The translations under genes were made by a program, and so were the position numbers. DNA of 22,491 bases. It comes from Sphingopyxis sp. GTDB lineage: Bacteria; Pseudomonadota; Alphaproteobacteria; Sphingomonadales; Sphingomonadaceae. Each line of letters starts with the position of its first letter. Positions within the stretch are counted from its first letter, which is position 1. This document shows positions 7,711-15,256 of the stretch, piece by piece. The notes below the pieces were generated by a model. It was given only the letters and a program-made list of their open reading frames with translations. It was not told the origin of the DNA and made no database searches. The stretch is taken from the NCBI GenBank assembly GCA_013911715.1, contig JACEST010000015.1:1-22491 (forward strand), given 5' to 3'.

Positions 7711-7722
7711 CGCTGTGCCCGA

Positions 7723-8676
7723 TCATTGCGGGACCAAGCAATCGAGATCAGCGGCGACATCAATCGGTCCGTCATAGCTGGTCCGGATCGCCGCCAGTCC
7801 TTCGTCAAGCCGGTTGGTCGCACGCTTCATATTGTGCGACAGCACCAGACGCGCCGGGGCGAGCGCGGCGGCGAGCGTGCCGAGACTGGACGGCGGACGG
7901 TGCAGGCCGCGCGGCTGACCCTCACCTTCGGGGATAGCGTGGTGCACGATCAGCAAGTCGGGTTTGCTGGCGGTCAGCAGGGTTTCGAACTGCGCCGACA
8001 TGGCGCTTTGATCCCCGGCCAGCACAATATCTGCATCGCCATAACGGATGCGATAACCCAGTGCCGGATTTTCACCATGATGCACCGGGATTGCAGTGAT
8101 AAGGAGACCCGGCATCAAATCGTCAATTTCCACCGGCGGCGCTTCCCCCTTGGCCGTCGCCACTTCGCGCACCACCAGCGGGCGGCGTCCGTCACTGTTT
8201 TCAAGATAGCCCTTCAGATAGTTAAACGCCCCCACTTCGCCGTCGAACAACCCGCGCAAATAGGCTTGCGTTGCGGGCAACCAATCGTTGCCGTCGGGGC
8301 CGACGACCATCAGCGCTTCGGTGCTGCTTTCAAAGCTGCCGCTGTTCAAAATACCAGGCAGTCCGCCGGCATGGTCACCGTGCAAATGGGTAAACAATAT
8401 TCCGCGCAGCGGGGCGAGCTTGGCTCCGGCTTCGCCAAAGCGGATGAAGCTGCCCGGCCCAGCGTCGATGAGCACGCGCGGTTCGCCCGCTATCCACAGC
8501 AAATAGCTGGTCCCGGCGCGGCCGCCCTCAGCGATCGGGCCGCCCGAGCCCAGGACTTGCAGGCCCACGGGGGCCGCAGCGCAGCGATTGCCCTGCGCGT
8601 TGGCAGGGGCGCTGGCCGCCAAGGCCATGGCGGCGGCGGCAAGGGCTAATGCAGCAAACTTGTTTGGCGTCGGCAT
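7723..8676 (-). CDS. exported metallo-beta-lactamase-fold hydrolase
   Basis: A 317-residue protein with a signal peptide (Lys-containing N-terminus, long Ala/Leu core, cleavage likely after APANA). The MBL motifs are HLHGDHAGG (H97, H99, D101, H102), a later His in IPVHHGE, AGDQS supplying the bridging Asp, and a final His in LVLSHNMKR. The opening LQVLGSGGP and these motifs are like the RNase Z/arylsulfatase-like branch, but export argues against tRNA processing, so a periplasmic esterase, sulfatase or lactonase role is more likely. ATG 8676 is chosen because GAAGGA stands 6 nt upstream and the signal peptide begins there; upstream in-frame codons have no such support. It is last in a run of four minus-strand genes. 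Confidence 0.85.
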   Translation of the reverse strand: MPTPNKFAALALAAAAMALAASAPANAQGNRCAAAPVGLQVLGSGGPIAEGGRAGTSYLLWIAGEPRVLIDAGPGSFIRFGEAGAKLAPLRGILFTHLHGDHAGGLPGILNSGSFESSTEALMVVGPDGNDWLPATQAYLRGLFDGEVGAFNYLKGYLENSDGRRPLVVREVATAKGEAPPVEIDDLMPGLLITAIPVHHGENPALGYRIRYGDADIVLAGDQSAMSAQFETLLTASKPDLLIVHHAIPEGEGQPRGLHRPPSSLGTLAAALAPARLVLSHNMKRATNRLDEGLAAIRTSYDGPIDVAADLDCLVPQ

Positions 8677-8772
8677 GATGAATCCTTCTCTACGATGGTC
8701 GCCGATTGAATGCGCATGATTAGGTATGCGGCAAGGCAATCATGTTTGGCGGCGATGACAATGCTCCCCAAC

Positions 8773-9417
8773 TCACCCTTCCGCTGCAATCTTGCCGAGC
8801 GCGCGTTCAAAGGCCTCCGGTGGATGGCCGCCCGAGATGACATATTTGCCGTTGATGATGAAGGTTGGCACCGCCTGCACGCCTTCGCGCCGCCAATACT
8901 CTAATTCGGCGCGCACCTCATTGGCGTAACGGCCCTCCGCCAGCACCGCGGCGGCCTCGATCGGGTCGAGCCCTGCCGCAACGGCCGCTTCGGTAAGCAC
9001 TCCATGGTCACCCAAGTCGCGGCCTTCGCTGAAATGCGTCACGAACAGCGCGTGCTTCAACGCCCGCTGCCGCCCTTGTTCGCTCGCCCAGTGCAGCAAG
9101 CGGTGGCAATCGAACGTGTTCCAGATACGGCTGTCGGACCCGGTATTCATGGCAAAGCCCACCTCGGCAGCGCGGCGTTTAATCTCGTCGCGGATCGCGC
9201 CCCCCTCGCCCGGCGCGCGGCCATATTTCTTGGCGATATGTTCGGCGACATTTTCGCCCTCGCGCGCCATGGCGGGGTTGAGCTCAAACGGGTGCAGCGT
9301 GATGTCGGCCGCGAGCCCATCGAGCCGTTCGAGCGCGACATCCAGTGCGCGGATGCCGATGACGCACCAGGGGCAAACGACGTCGGAGACAATGGCGATA
9401 GACATGGGCTTGGTCAT
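8773..9417 (-). CDS. FrnE/DsbA-family thiol oxidoreductase-like protein
   Basis: A 214-residue protein of the DsbA-like thioredoxin superfamily, FrnE branch. The motif SDVVCPWC puts the redox pair CPWC at residues 15-18 right after the first strand, followed by the helical insertion, and the C-terminal VPTFIINGKYVISGGHPPEAF contains the cis-Pro loop typical of the family. No signal peptide, so it is cytoplasmic. Members include polyketide-related FrnE and stress-linked disulfide isomerases; the substrate cannot be told from sequence. Start ATG 9417 (a second Met lies four codons on), with a GGGA-like ribosome site upstream. The gaps are 71 nt to the transglutaminase-like gene before it and 96 nt to the hydrolase gene after it, all on the minus strand. 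Confidence 0.9.
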   Translation of the reverse strand: MTKPMSIAIVSDVVCPWCVIGIRALDVALERLDGLAADITLHPFELNPAMAREGENVAEHIAKKYGRAPGEGGAIRDEIKRRAAEVGFAMNTGSDSRIWNTFDCHRLLHWASEQGRQRALKHALFVTHFSEGRDLGDHGVLTEAAVAAGLDPIEAAAVLAEGRYANEVRAELEYWRREGVQAVPTFIINGKYVISGGHPPEAFERALGKIAAEG

Positions 9418-9488
9418 TGTGCGATTCCCATTTCGAATGCGTCAAAGTGGCGCGGAGCGCGGCGCAAGGCAAGCCCCGCCGTTCGGGG

Positions 9489-10298
9489 TCAGGCGCGCGC
9501 CACCGTGACCGTCTGCGATACCATTTCCGCCGATCCGAAAATCGTCATGAACCCGACATCGGTTGCATCGCGGCCCACTGCGATCCGGACCAGATTGGTT
9601 TCTGGGACCAGCCGGCTGGGATCCACGAGGTGCCATTTGCCGGCCAGAAACACCTCGACCACCGCGTGAAAATCGGGCGGGTCGAGGCCCAGCGCATAGG
9701 CCGAAACCATCCGGGCCGGAATGTCAGCAGCGCGGCACAGCGCGATCAGCATATGGGCAAAGTCGCGGCAAACGCCTTGCCGCGACAAAAATGTGTCGGC
9801 GGCCGTGGTCGATCCGTTCGAACTGCCCGGCATATAGGTAAGATTGCCAAAGACCCATGCCGCCATATCGAGCACCTGTTGGCCCTTGTCGGGAGCGGCA
9901 AAGCGCGTCGCGACAAAATTTTCGAACCGGTCCGACGGGCAATAACGACTGGGCATGAGATAGGCGATGTAGGCGGGCGGAAGCGCCTGGTGCGGCACCA
10001 CAGCCAGTCCGGCAATGGCCGTTGGTTCGCGGGCGATTTTGACGGTCGCCGTATAGTTGATGGCTATTTGGCCGTCGGCATGCAGCCAGGTGCGGCGTCC
10101 GAGCCCGTCCATGCCCTCGATGGTGATCAACGGCGCGCTACCCTTGACCTTCAAAAGATCACCCATCAATTGCTGATCCGCCATCGGGATGGCTTCGATT
10201 GCCAGCAATACATCGGCGGGACGGTGCAGGCGATAGACAAGATCTGCCGCGATGGAGACGGTCGAGGAATCAGGCGGCATACACAGCCCATCGGTCAT
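9489..10298 (-). CDS. transglutaminase-like (cysteine peptidase fold) protein
   Basis: A 269-residue protein with the transglutaminase/protease-like core: GVCRDFAHM (nucleophile C177), DFHAVVEV (H211) and LVDPSR (D226), i.e. a complete Cys-His-Asp triad. The first 110 residues are a beta-rich N-terminal domain, as found in bacterial transglutaminase-like proteins often annotated as putative peptidases or amidases. No signal peptide or membrane helix is seen, so it is probably cytoplasmic. ATG 10298 is directly preceded in frame by TTG, which could also serve; neither has a strong ribosome site. It begins 24 nt after the stop of the diguanylate cyclase gene on the same strand, so the two are very likely co-transcribed. 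It is not a LapG-type (DUF920) protease. Confidence 0.85.
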   Translation of the reverse strand: MTDGLCMPPDSSTVSIAADLVYRLHRPADVLLAIEAIPMADQQLMGDLLKVKGSAPLITIEGMDGLGRRTWLHADGQIAINYTATVKIAREPTAIAGLAVVPHQALPPAYIAYLMPSRYCPSDRFENFVATRFAAPDKGQQVLDMAAWVFGNLTYMPGSSNGSTTAADTFLSRQGVCRDFAHMLIALCRAADIPARMVSAYALGLDPPDFHAVVEVFLAGKWHLVDPSRLVPETNLVRIAVGRDATDVGFMTIFGSAEMVSQTVTVARA

Positions 10299-10322
10299 CA
10301 ATCGGCGCAGCGCAAGCCCTGC

Positions 10323-12041
10323 CTAGGCCGCCTGCGCTTTGGCTGCATGATAAAGGGGTGCCACAACCAGCCGGTCACGACCCGCCGCCTTGGCATCGTA
10401 GAGCGCCTTGTCCGCCGCGCGGTATAGCGCCAGCCAGTCGGCTTCGCTGCCGCCCAGCCAGCCGGTCGCCGCCCCCATTGATACGGTGATATGCTGACCA
10501 CCCGCCGCCGGCAGCGCGCGGACCTGATCGAGCAGGCCGGTGTGATAGCGCCGATCATCCGTATCGCTCTTGTAGATGAGCGCGAACTCTTCGCCGCCCA
10601 GGCGGGCAGCAAGCGCATCGGGTCGGCGAACGGCTTCAATCATTTCGGCGATCCGGCACAGCACCTTGTCGCCTGCGCTATGGCCGACGCTGTCGTTGAT
10701 CCGTTTGAAATGATCGACGTCAATCAGCACCAGCCGGTATGTGCCTGCCAGCTGAGGCGGCGGACAAACCGTTCGCATCAAGGCGCGGCGGTTACTAAGG
10801 CCGGTGAGATCATCGGTGTCCGCTTGTTGGCGCGCCACGGCCACATCGGCGCGCGCCAAATCGCGGTCGGCATGCACCTTGCGAATACGGTGCGCGATAA
10901 TCACCGACGAAAGCAACGCCTCAATACTCATGGCAATCAGCGTCGCATTATCGAGCCAGAAGCTTTGCGGTAGAAGATCGAATGCATGCAGCAACCGTGT
11001 CGTGTTGAAGAGCAGCGGTACGACCCACGCCATCACGAACATCCGTTCGATGCGACCACCTTCGTTCCATCCGCGCCGGAACATGGCCACACCCACAACG
11101 ATAAGCATCGCATAAGATGTGAAATAGAGTTGGTCGAGCAGCACAATTTGCCAGGGTGCGAGGAAAGCATAGGCGAAAGCCAACAGGCCGATCACCGTAC
11201 CGGTCGCGATCAGCAGCCGATCGAACCGACGCGAAAAGCCGAGCTTGCTGAGGAAGGCGCGCACGAACCACAACGCAGAAATCGCCGTCGCCGCCAGCGC
11301 GAGATAGTTGATCCTGAGTCGGACATTATTGTCGATACCGGGCATCAGCTGGGCCAGCCCCGCCGACGAACTCATGGCATAAATCATGGAAGCCGCAATC
11401 ATCGCAGCATAGGCGTGCAGATAATTTTCCTTGATCGCACGCCATAACACCAGATGATAGGTCAACAGCGCCAGGCACAGGCCGGCGAAACCGCCATATA
11501 GCGCCGACCGCTGCGCATCGGTCTGCGCAACCTGTTCGGCGCTCGCAAGGTGCGGACCCAACAATATCCCGCGGATGTTGCCCGACCCCGCAATGCGCAG
11601 CAGCAGTGTCTGTGGCGCGGCATCATGCCGCAATGGCAGCGTATAAATTCCGCCAATATGGACAAAACGCCCCGATTCCGCGCTGGGCACGACATAATGT
11701 CGCACCACACCATCCGGATAGGCCGCCGTAATTGCCACATTGTCCTGCCATATGCTGGTCCAGCGCAAGCGGTCCGCACCCATCGGCGAATCGGCAGGAA
11801 CAGCGATTCGTGCCCAATAATCCCCTGGGCCGAACGCCGACTGCTTGGTGGTGCAATCAAACGCATCCGGTTGATTCAGCAGCAACACCGCGCGGTCGCC
11901 GGGCTGCACCGGCTTGAAACAGGCTGAAAGGTCGGTGCGCAGGTTTGCGCGTGCCTGCGAAGGCGGATGGTCGGCATGCGCGGGCGCCGTCGCCAACACC
12001 GCTGCTACAAGCAGCAGCAATAGGCGCAGCAGCGCAAGCAT
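10323..12041 (-). CDS. 7TMR-DISM membrane diguanylate cyclase (GGDEF)
   Basis: Makes the second messenger c-di-GMP from two GTP at the inner membrane. The domains, in order, are a signal peptide ending in AHA, a periplasmic sensor region of the 7TMR-DISM extracellular type (about residues 25-170, with two cysteines that could pair), seven membrane helices (about 175-375), a short coiled-coil-like linker, and a GGDEF domain with DDLTGLSNRRAL, IDVDHFKRINDSVGH and the active signature GGEEF at 482-486. The inhibitory I-site position reads RPDA rather than RxxD at the canonical spacing, so product feedback may be weak. An upstream in-frame ATG exists at 12059, but GGAGG stands 7 nt before ATG 12041, so that start (572 residues) is preferred. 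The sensed ligand is unknown. Confidence 0.93.
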   Translation of the reverse strand: MLALLRLLLLLVAAVLATAPAHADHPPSQARANLRTDLSACFKPVQPGDRAVLLLNQPDAFDCTTKQSAFGPGDYWARIAVPADSPMGADRLRWTSIWQDNVAITAAYPDGVVRHYVVPSAESGRFVHIGGIYTLPLRHDAAPQTLLLRIAGSGNIRGILLGPHLASAEQVAQTDAQRSALYGGFAGLCLALLTYHLVLWRAIKENYLHAYAAMIAASMIYAMSSSAGLAQLMPGIDNNVRLRINYLALAATAISALWFVRAFLSKLGFSRRFDRLLIATGTVIGLLAFAYAFLAPWQIVLLDQLYFTSYAMLIVVGVAMFRRGWNEGGRIERMFVMAWVVPLLFNTTRLLHAFDLLPQSFWLDNATLIAMSIEALLSSVIIAHRIRKVHADRDLARADVAVARQQADTDDLTGLSNRRALMRTVCPPPQLAGTYRLVLIDVDHFKRINDSVGHSAGDKVLCRIAEMIEAVRRPDALAARLGGEEFALIYKSDTDDRRYHTGLLDQVRALPAAGGQHITVSMGAATGWLGGSEADWLALYRAADKALYDAKAAGRDRLVVAPLYHAAKAQAA

Positions 12042-12048
12042 TGAGCGA

Positions 12049-12053
12049 CCTCC
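12049..12053 (-). promoter_or_regulatory. ribosome binding site that fixes the cyclase start
   Basis: On the minus strand GGAGG is followed by 7 nt and then ATG 12041. The alternative ATG at 12059 overlaps this region from upstream and has no purine-rich sequence before it. Confidence 0.65.
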
Positions 12054-12119
12054 GAACATCGTGCTGGCCTAACTCAGCAAGGAAAACATCGGGTTAATCC
12101 CGGGTGCGTGCGGTTCACA

Positions 12120-12148
12120 TTGCCCATCCCCATGGCCGCGCCTATACT
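12120..12148 (+). promoter_or_regulatory. putative sigma-70-type promoter of the SDR gene
   Basis: TTGCCC (12120-12125) and TATACT (12143-12148) are separated by 17 nt. A transcript would start near 12155, just ahead of the AGGAG ribosome site at 12167-12171. Visual match only. Confidence 0.45.
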
Positions 12149-12178
12149 CGCCAAAATCATCGGGACAGGAGCATCATC

Positions 12179-13153
12179 ATGGCCATCGCCGACCAGCAGC
12201 ATGTCGGATCACTCTTTCACGCCAAATCGACCGGGGCGGAGGTGCTGGCGGGCATCGACCTGACCGGCAAGATCGCGATTGTCACCGGCGGCTATTCCGG
12301 CATCGGGCTCGAAACGACGCGCGCACTGGCGGCGGCGGGGGCAAAGGTGATCGTGCCGGTGCGCGATCCGGCCAAGGCGGCGAGCGCGCTGGCCGAAGTC
12401 GCAGGCGATGTGACCAGCGCGGCGCTCGACCTTGGCAATCTGGCTTCGGTGCGCGCTTTTGTTGACGCGATGGCCGATCTGCCCCGCCTCGACATATTGA
12501 TCAACAATGCCGGGATCATGGCCTGCCCCGAAACGCGCGTCGGTGCGGGCTGGGAGGCGCAGTTCGCCACCAACCATCTGGGGCATATGGCCATGACACT
12601 GGGGCTGATGGGCCATCTCCAGCGGACCGCGGGCGCGCGCGTCGTCGCGCTGGCATCGACCGGGCATAAGGTCAGCGGCATCCGCTGGGACGATGTCCAT
12701 TTTACCGCTGGCGCCTATGACAAATGGCAGGCCTATGGCCAGTCAAAGTCGGCCAATGCGCTGTTCGCCAACGCGCTGTCGCGGCGGCTGGCGCCGTCGG
12801 GCGGCCATGCCTTTGGCGTGCATCCCGGCGGCATCTTCACCCCGCTCCAGCGCCACCTGGGGGTCGAGGAAACGACCATGCTGGGCTGGACCAACGCCGA
12901 TGGCACCCCGTCCGAAATGGCCAAACGCGGGTTTAAGACCACCGAACAGGGCTGTTCGACCAGCCTATGGGCGGCCACCAGCCCATTGTTGGCGGGCAAA
13001 CCCGGCGTCTATTGCGAGGATTGCGAAGTGGCGACGCCGACCGATCCGGACAGCCCGATGGCGCGTTATTCGGGCGCCAACGCGCATATCTGCGACGACG
13101 AAGGCGCCGAACGCCTGTGGGCAATGAGCGAGGCGATGCTGGCGGAGGGGTGA
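12179..13153 (+). CDS. short-chain dehydrogenase/reductase, retinol-dehydrogenase-like
   Basis: NAD(P)-dependent oxidoreductase of 324 residues with a Rossmann fold: cofactor loop TGGYSGIG (36-43), the NNAGIMA motif, catalytic S160 in LASTGHK, and YGQSK (Y186, K190). The Ser-Tyr gap of 26 residues is longer than in classical SDRs and matches the retinol dehydrogenase/WW-domain-oxidoreductase-like group, as does the ANALFANALSRRL helix after the Lys. Cytoplasmic; the substrate is probably an alcohol, ketone or other lipophilic carbonyl, unknown in detail. ATG 12179 is preferred over upstream in-frame codons because AGGAG lies 7 nt before it. It is divergent from the cyclase gene and appears monocistronic. 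Confidence 0.9.
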   Translation: MAIADQQHVGSLFHAKSTGAEVLAGIDLTGKIAIVTGGYSGIGLETTRALAAAGAKVIVPVRDPAKAASALAEVAGDVTSAALDLGNLASVRAFVDAMADLPRLDILINNAGIMACPETRVGAGWEAQFATNHLGHMAMTLGLMGHLQRTAGARVVALASTGHKVSGIRWDDVHFTAGAYDKWQAYGQSKSANALFANALSRRLAPSGGHAFGVHPGGIFTPLQRHLGVEETTMLGWTNADGTPSEMAKRGFKTTEQGCSTSLWAATSPLLAGKPGVYCEDCEVATPTDPDSPMARYSGANAHICDDEGAERLWAMSEAMLAEG

Positions 13154-13563
13154 GGCGTTGCGCATCAACCGATGCTGGAGAAAAGTGGCGGAAAACTGGG
13201 CAAATTCACACTGAATTTCGTGTTTCTCCTGCAAGCCCCAGTCGTCCCAAACGACCGATCGTCTGATTGCCATCGTTCTTATGGATTGAACTCCGTGTAG
13301 GAAAGACATTCCTCCGTCATTGCGAGCGAGGATTGCCTCCGTCTGCCGAACAGGGTGCCGAGTTTAAAAACTGCCTGACCTAAATCCTCCCCGGAACGGG
13401 GAGGTGCCCCGCAGGGGCGGAGGGGACGTTCTTGGTCGGGCGCAAAAATCGCCGCTATGCGCTCTATCGCACCCGCCCCCTCCGTCGCTCCGCGCCACCT
13501 CCCCGTTCCGGGGAGGATTTGAACCAGATTTATCGCGGCATGCTCTGGCTCTAATATGCGGGC
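13154..13563. other. intergenic stretch with half-repeat and palindromic element
   Basis: About 410 nt with no supported gene. At about 13315-13340 there is a CGTCATTGCGAGCGAGGATTGC sequence type, resembling one half of a widespread bacterial intergenic repeat, with no second half seen. Positions 13382-13520 are the third copy of the long palindrome. The minus-strand frame that starts in the antitoxin stop codon encodes only repeat-derived sequence. Confidence 0.5.
13382..13520. repeat. palindromic sphingomonad-type element, copy 3
   Basis: Same perfect 25-nt inverted arms as copy 2 (13382-13406 and 13496-13520), in the opposite orientation. The interior between the subarms differs from copies 1 and 2, so only the ends and the subarms are conserved. 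It begins 43 nt behind the antitoxin gene, where a toxin partner gene would be expected. Confidence 0.9.
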
Positions 13564-13827
13564 TCAATCGTCCGCATCGAGGTCCGCCATCAGCGCCTCG
13601 ACCGTTGCAAAGGACTTGAGCTTGCCCGTTCGGGCTTCCTCCATAGCCGCGATAGTCACGGCGTTGGGCCGCAGCACCTCGAACGGAAACGCCTTGTCAT
13701 GCGCCACGCGGGTGAGAAGCAGGCGCACGGCGTCGGACACGGTCAGGCCCATGGTGGCAAGGACAGCAGACGCCTCTTCCTTCACGGCACCATTGATACG
13801 GGTTTGGACGAGGGCATTGGCGGGCAT
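13564..13827 (-). CDS. RelB/DinJ-family antitoxin, no toxin partner seen
   Basis: An 87-residue protein with the N-terminal ribbon-helix-helix of RelB/DinJ antitoxins: NALVQTRINGAVKEEA, then ATMGLTVSDAVRLLLTRV, then the AFPFEV element typical of DinJ and an acidic, helical C-terminus that would wrap a YafQ/RelE-type toxin. It should be a dimeric DNA-binding repressor of its own promoter. ATG 13827 is chosen because AGGAG stands 8 nt upstream; the frame is open 14 codons further, but that part overlaps the promoter/operator. A toxin gene normally follows within a few bases; here only a palindromic repeat follows, so the toxin appears to be lost or encoded elsewhere. Confidence 0.88.
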   Translation of the reverse strand: MPANALVQTRINGAVKEEASAVLATMGLTVSDAVRLLLTRVAHDKAFPFEVLRPNAVTIAAMEEARTGKLKSFATVEALMADLDADD

Positions 13828-13851
13828 GGTGGGGGCTCCTTTGTGTATTAC

Positions 13852-13880
13852 AATGTAGTGCATAACCATGCACTGGTCAA
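13852..13880 (-). promoter_or_regulatory. antitoxin promoter with palindromic operator in the spacer
   Basis: Read on the minus strand: TTGACC (13875-13880), 17 nt, TACATT (13852-13857). The spacer holds AGTGCATggttATGCACT, a perfect 7-bp-arm palindrome (13857-13874), placed so that bound protein would block RNA polymerase. The distance to the ribosome site suits a short 5' leader. This fits autoregulation by the ribbon-helix-helix antitoxin. Confidence 0.7.
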
Positions 13881-13979
13881 CCTGCTTGCGCGAACTCCTA
13901 GCTCGGCATTAGCTTGGCGCCTGCATGCTTGCTCCGAATCAAGAACTAAGCAAAAACTCTGTCAAAGGGGAGCCAGACA

Positions 13980-14228
13980 ATGGAACACGACGTCGCTTGT
14001 GAAGTTGAAGTTATGGGAAAGTGGGAGCCATATGACCTCCGAATTGCCTTAACGCTCGACAAAAAACGTATAAAGCGATGCCCAGAATGCCATGGCCGCG
14101 TTAGGGCACATTCCGCCGCAGCAAGCGGAATGCGCGCGCATATGGAGCACTTTGCGCGACACACCGGCTGCTCTCGCGGGGATTGTTTTGACGGAACGTC
14201 CAAGCCTCACCCCGACGCAGTGTCGTAA
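13980..14228 (+). CDS. small Cys/His-rich protein, probable zinc-binding fold
   Basis: Not matched to a named family. The 82-residue product starts at ATG 13980 with AGGGGAG at 13966-13972, 7 nt upstream, a strong ribosome site that supports a real gene. The first 30 residues look like two beta strands with a WEPYDLRI turn. Then come CPEC (34-37), a basic RVRAH segment, HMEH (54-57), H61 and C64, a spacing that would suit one zinc ion, followed by a polar tail. The CPEC-xG-x-V-R-x-H style recalls zinc-ribbon heads of nucleic-acid-associated proteins, but that is only a resemblance. Codon use is less GC-biased than in neighbouring core genes. It is convergent with etfA and shares the intergenic terminator region. 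Confidence 0.7.
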   Translation: MEHDVACEVEVMGKWEPYDLRIALTLDKKRIKRCPECHGRVRAHSAAASGMRAHMEHFARHTGCSRGDCFDGTSKPHPDAVS

Positions 14229-14242
14229 CCCTTTACGTAATG

Positions 14243-14271
14243 AAAAAGGGCGGCCATCACTGACCGCCCTT
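14243..14271 (-). terminator. intrinsic terminator of the etfBA transcript
   Basis: On the minus strand AAGGGCGG (14271-14264) pairs with CCGCCCTT (14253-14246) across a 10-nt loop, and the stem runs into TTTTT (14247-14243). It lies 30 nt downstream of the etfA stop codon. Confidence 0.8.
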
Positions 14272-14300
14272 CCAAAACTCTCGATCCCTTGACGGAAGCC

Positions 14301-15230
14301 TCAAAGCTTCCCCGTCAACTCCGGCACCACGTTGAACAAATCGCCTACCAGGCCCAAGTCCGCGACCTGAAAAATCGGTGCATCCTCGTCCTTGTTGATG
14401 GCGACGATGGTCTTGCTGTCCTTCATCCCTGCCAAGTGCTGGATCGCGCCCGAAATGCCGATCGCGAAATAAATGTCGGGGGCGACGATCTTGCCGGTTT
14501 GGCCGACTTGATAATCATTGGGGACATAGCCCGCGTCGACCGCCGCGCGGCTGGCGCCCAGCGCAGCGCCGAGCTTGTCGGCGAGCGGCACGATGACTTC
14601 CTGATATTTCTCGCTCGATCCCAGCGCGCGGCCGCCCGACACGATGATTTTCGCGCTGGTCAGTTCGGGGCGTTCGGATTTGGCGATTTCGCTGCCGACA
14701 AAGCTCGACACACCGGCGTCGCCGCCTGCGCTGACGGCTTCGATCGCGGCGCTGCCGCCGCTCGCCGCCGCCTTTTCAAAGGCGGTGCCGCGCACGGTGA
14801 TCACCAGTTTGGCGTCGGTTGATTCGACCGTGGCAATCGCGTTGCCCGCGTAAATCGGACGGGTGAAACTCTTGGGCCCTTCAACCGAAATAATTTCGCT
14901 GATCTGCATGACATCGAGCAACGCCGCGACGCGCGGCGCGATATTCTTGCCATTGGTCGTTGCGGGCGCGACGAAGGCATCGTGATGGCCCATCAGTTCG
15001 GCGACCAGCGGCGCGATATTTTCGGGCAGATTGTGGCCGAACGCCGCATTGTCGGCAACATGGACCTTGGCTACCCCGGCGATCCCGGCGGCGGTCTTTG
15101 CCACAGCATCAACGCCTTGACCCGCGACGAGCAAGTTGACTTCGCCGAGTTTCGCAGCGGCGGTGACGGCGGACAGTGTTGCGTCCTTAACGACGCTGCC
15201 ATCATGTTCGACCCAAACCAGAGTTTTCAT
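14301..15230 (-). CDS. etfA: electron transfer flavoprotein subunit alpha
   Basis: Alpha subunit of the soluble ETF heterodimer, which takes electrons from acyl-CoA and other dehydrogenases and passes them to ETF:ubiquinone oxidoreductase. The 309-residue length is typical. The C-terminal FAD domain is intact: VSGGRALGS, GASRAAVDAGYVPND, QVGQTGK, the GISGAIQH loop, and AINKDEDAPIFQVADLGLVGDL. The N-terminal adenine-nucleotide-like domain begins MKTLVWVEHD. ATG 15230, with GAGGG about 10 nt upstream. It follows etfB on the same strand, separated by about 124 nt that hold a large hairpin-forming repeat. An intrinsic terminator follows the gene. Confidence 0.97.
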   Translation of the reverse strand: MKTLVWVEHDGSVVKDATLSAVTAAAKLGEVNLLVAGQGVDAVAKTAAGIAGVAKVHVADNAAFGHNLPENIAPLVAELMGHHDAFVAPATTNGKNIAPRVAALLDVMQISEIISVEGPKSFTRPIYAGNAIATVESTDAKLVITVRGTAFEKAAASGGSAAIEAVSAGGDAGVSSFVGSEIAKSERPELTSAKIIVSGGRALGSSEKYQEVIVPLADKLGAALGASRAAVDAGYVPNDYQVGQTGKIVAPDIYFAIGISGAIQHLAGMKDSKTIVAINKDEDAPIFQVADLGLVGDLFNVVPELTGKL

Positions 15231-15256
15231 ATCACATCTACCCTCAAATCCGCCCG

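Noticed and set aside
9489..10298. LapG-type c-di-GMP-controlled protease next to a GGDEF protein
   Set aside because: The protein has a transglutaminase core but no signal peptide and not the LapG (DUF920) layout, and the cyclase is not LapD-like (no degenerate EAL domain).
9417..10427. 336-codon open frame on the plus strand
   Set aside because: Antisense to the transglutaminase-like gene and the end of the cyclase gene; low-complexity Arg/His-rich product.
13315..13340. CGTCATTGCGAGCG half-repeat
   Set aside because: Only one half of the known inverted-repeat type is visible, so it is mentioned as part of the intergenic stretch and not listed as an element.
13364..13567. Minus-strand frame overlapping the antitoxin stop as a possible toxin
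   Set aside because: Only about 16 codons are unique; the rest is the palindromic element. No RelE/YafQ motif or ribosome site.
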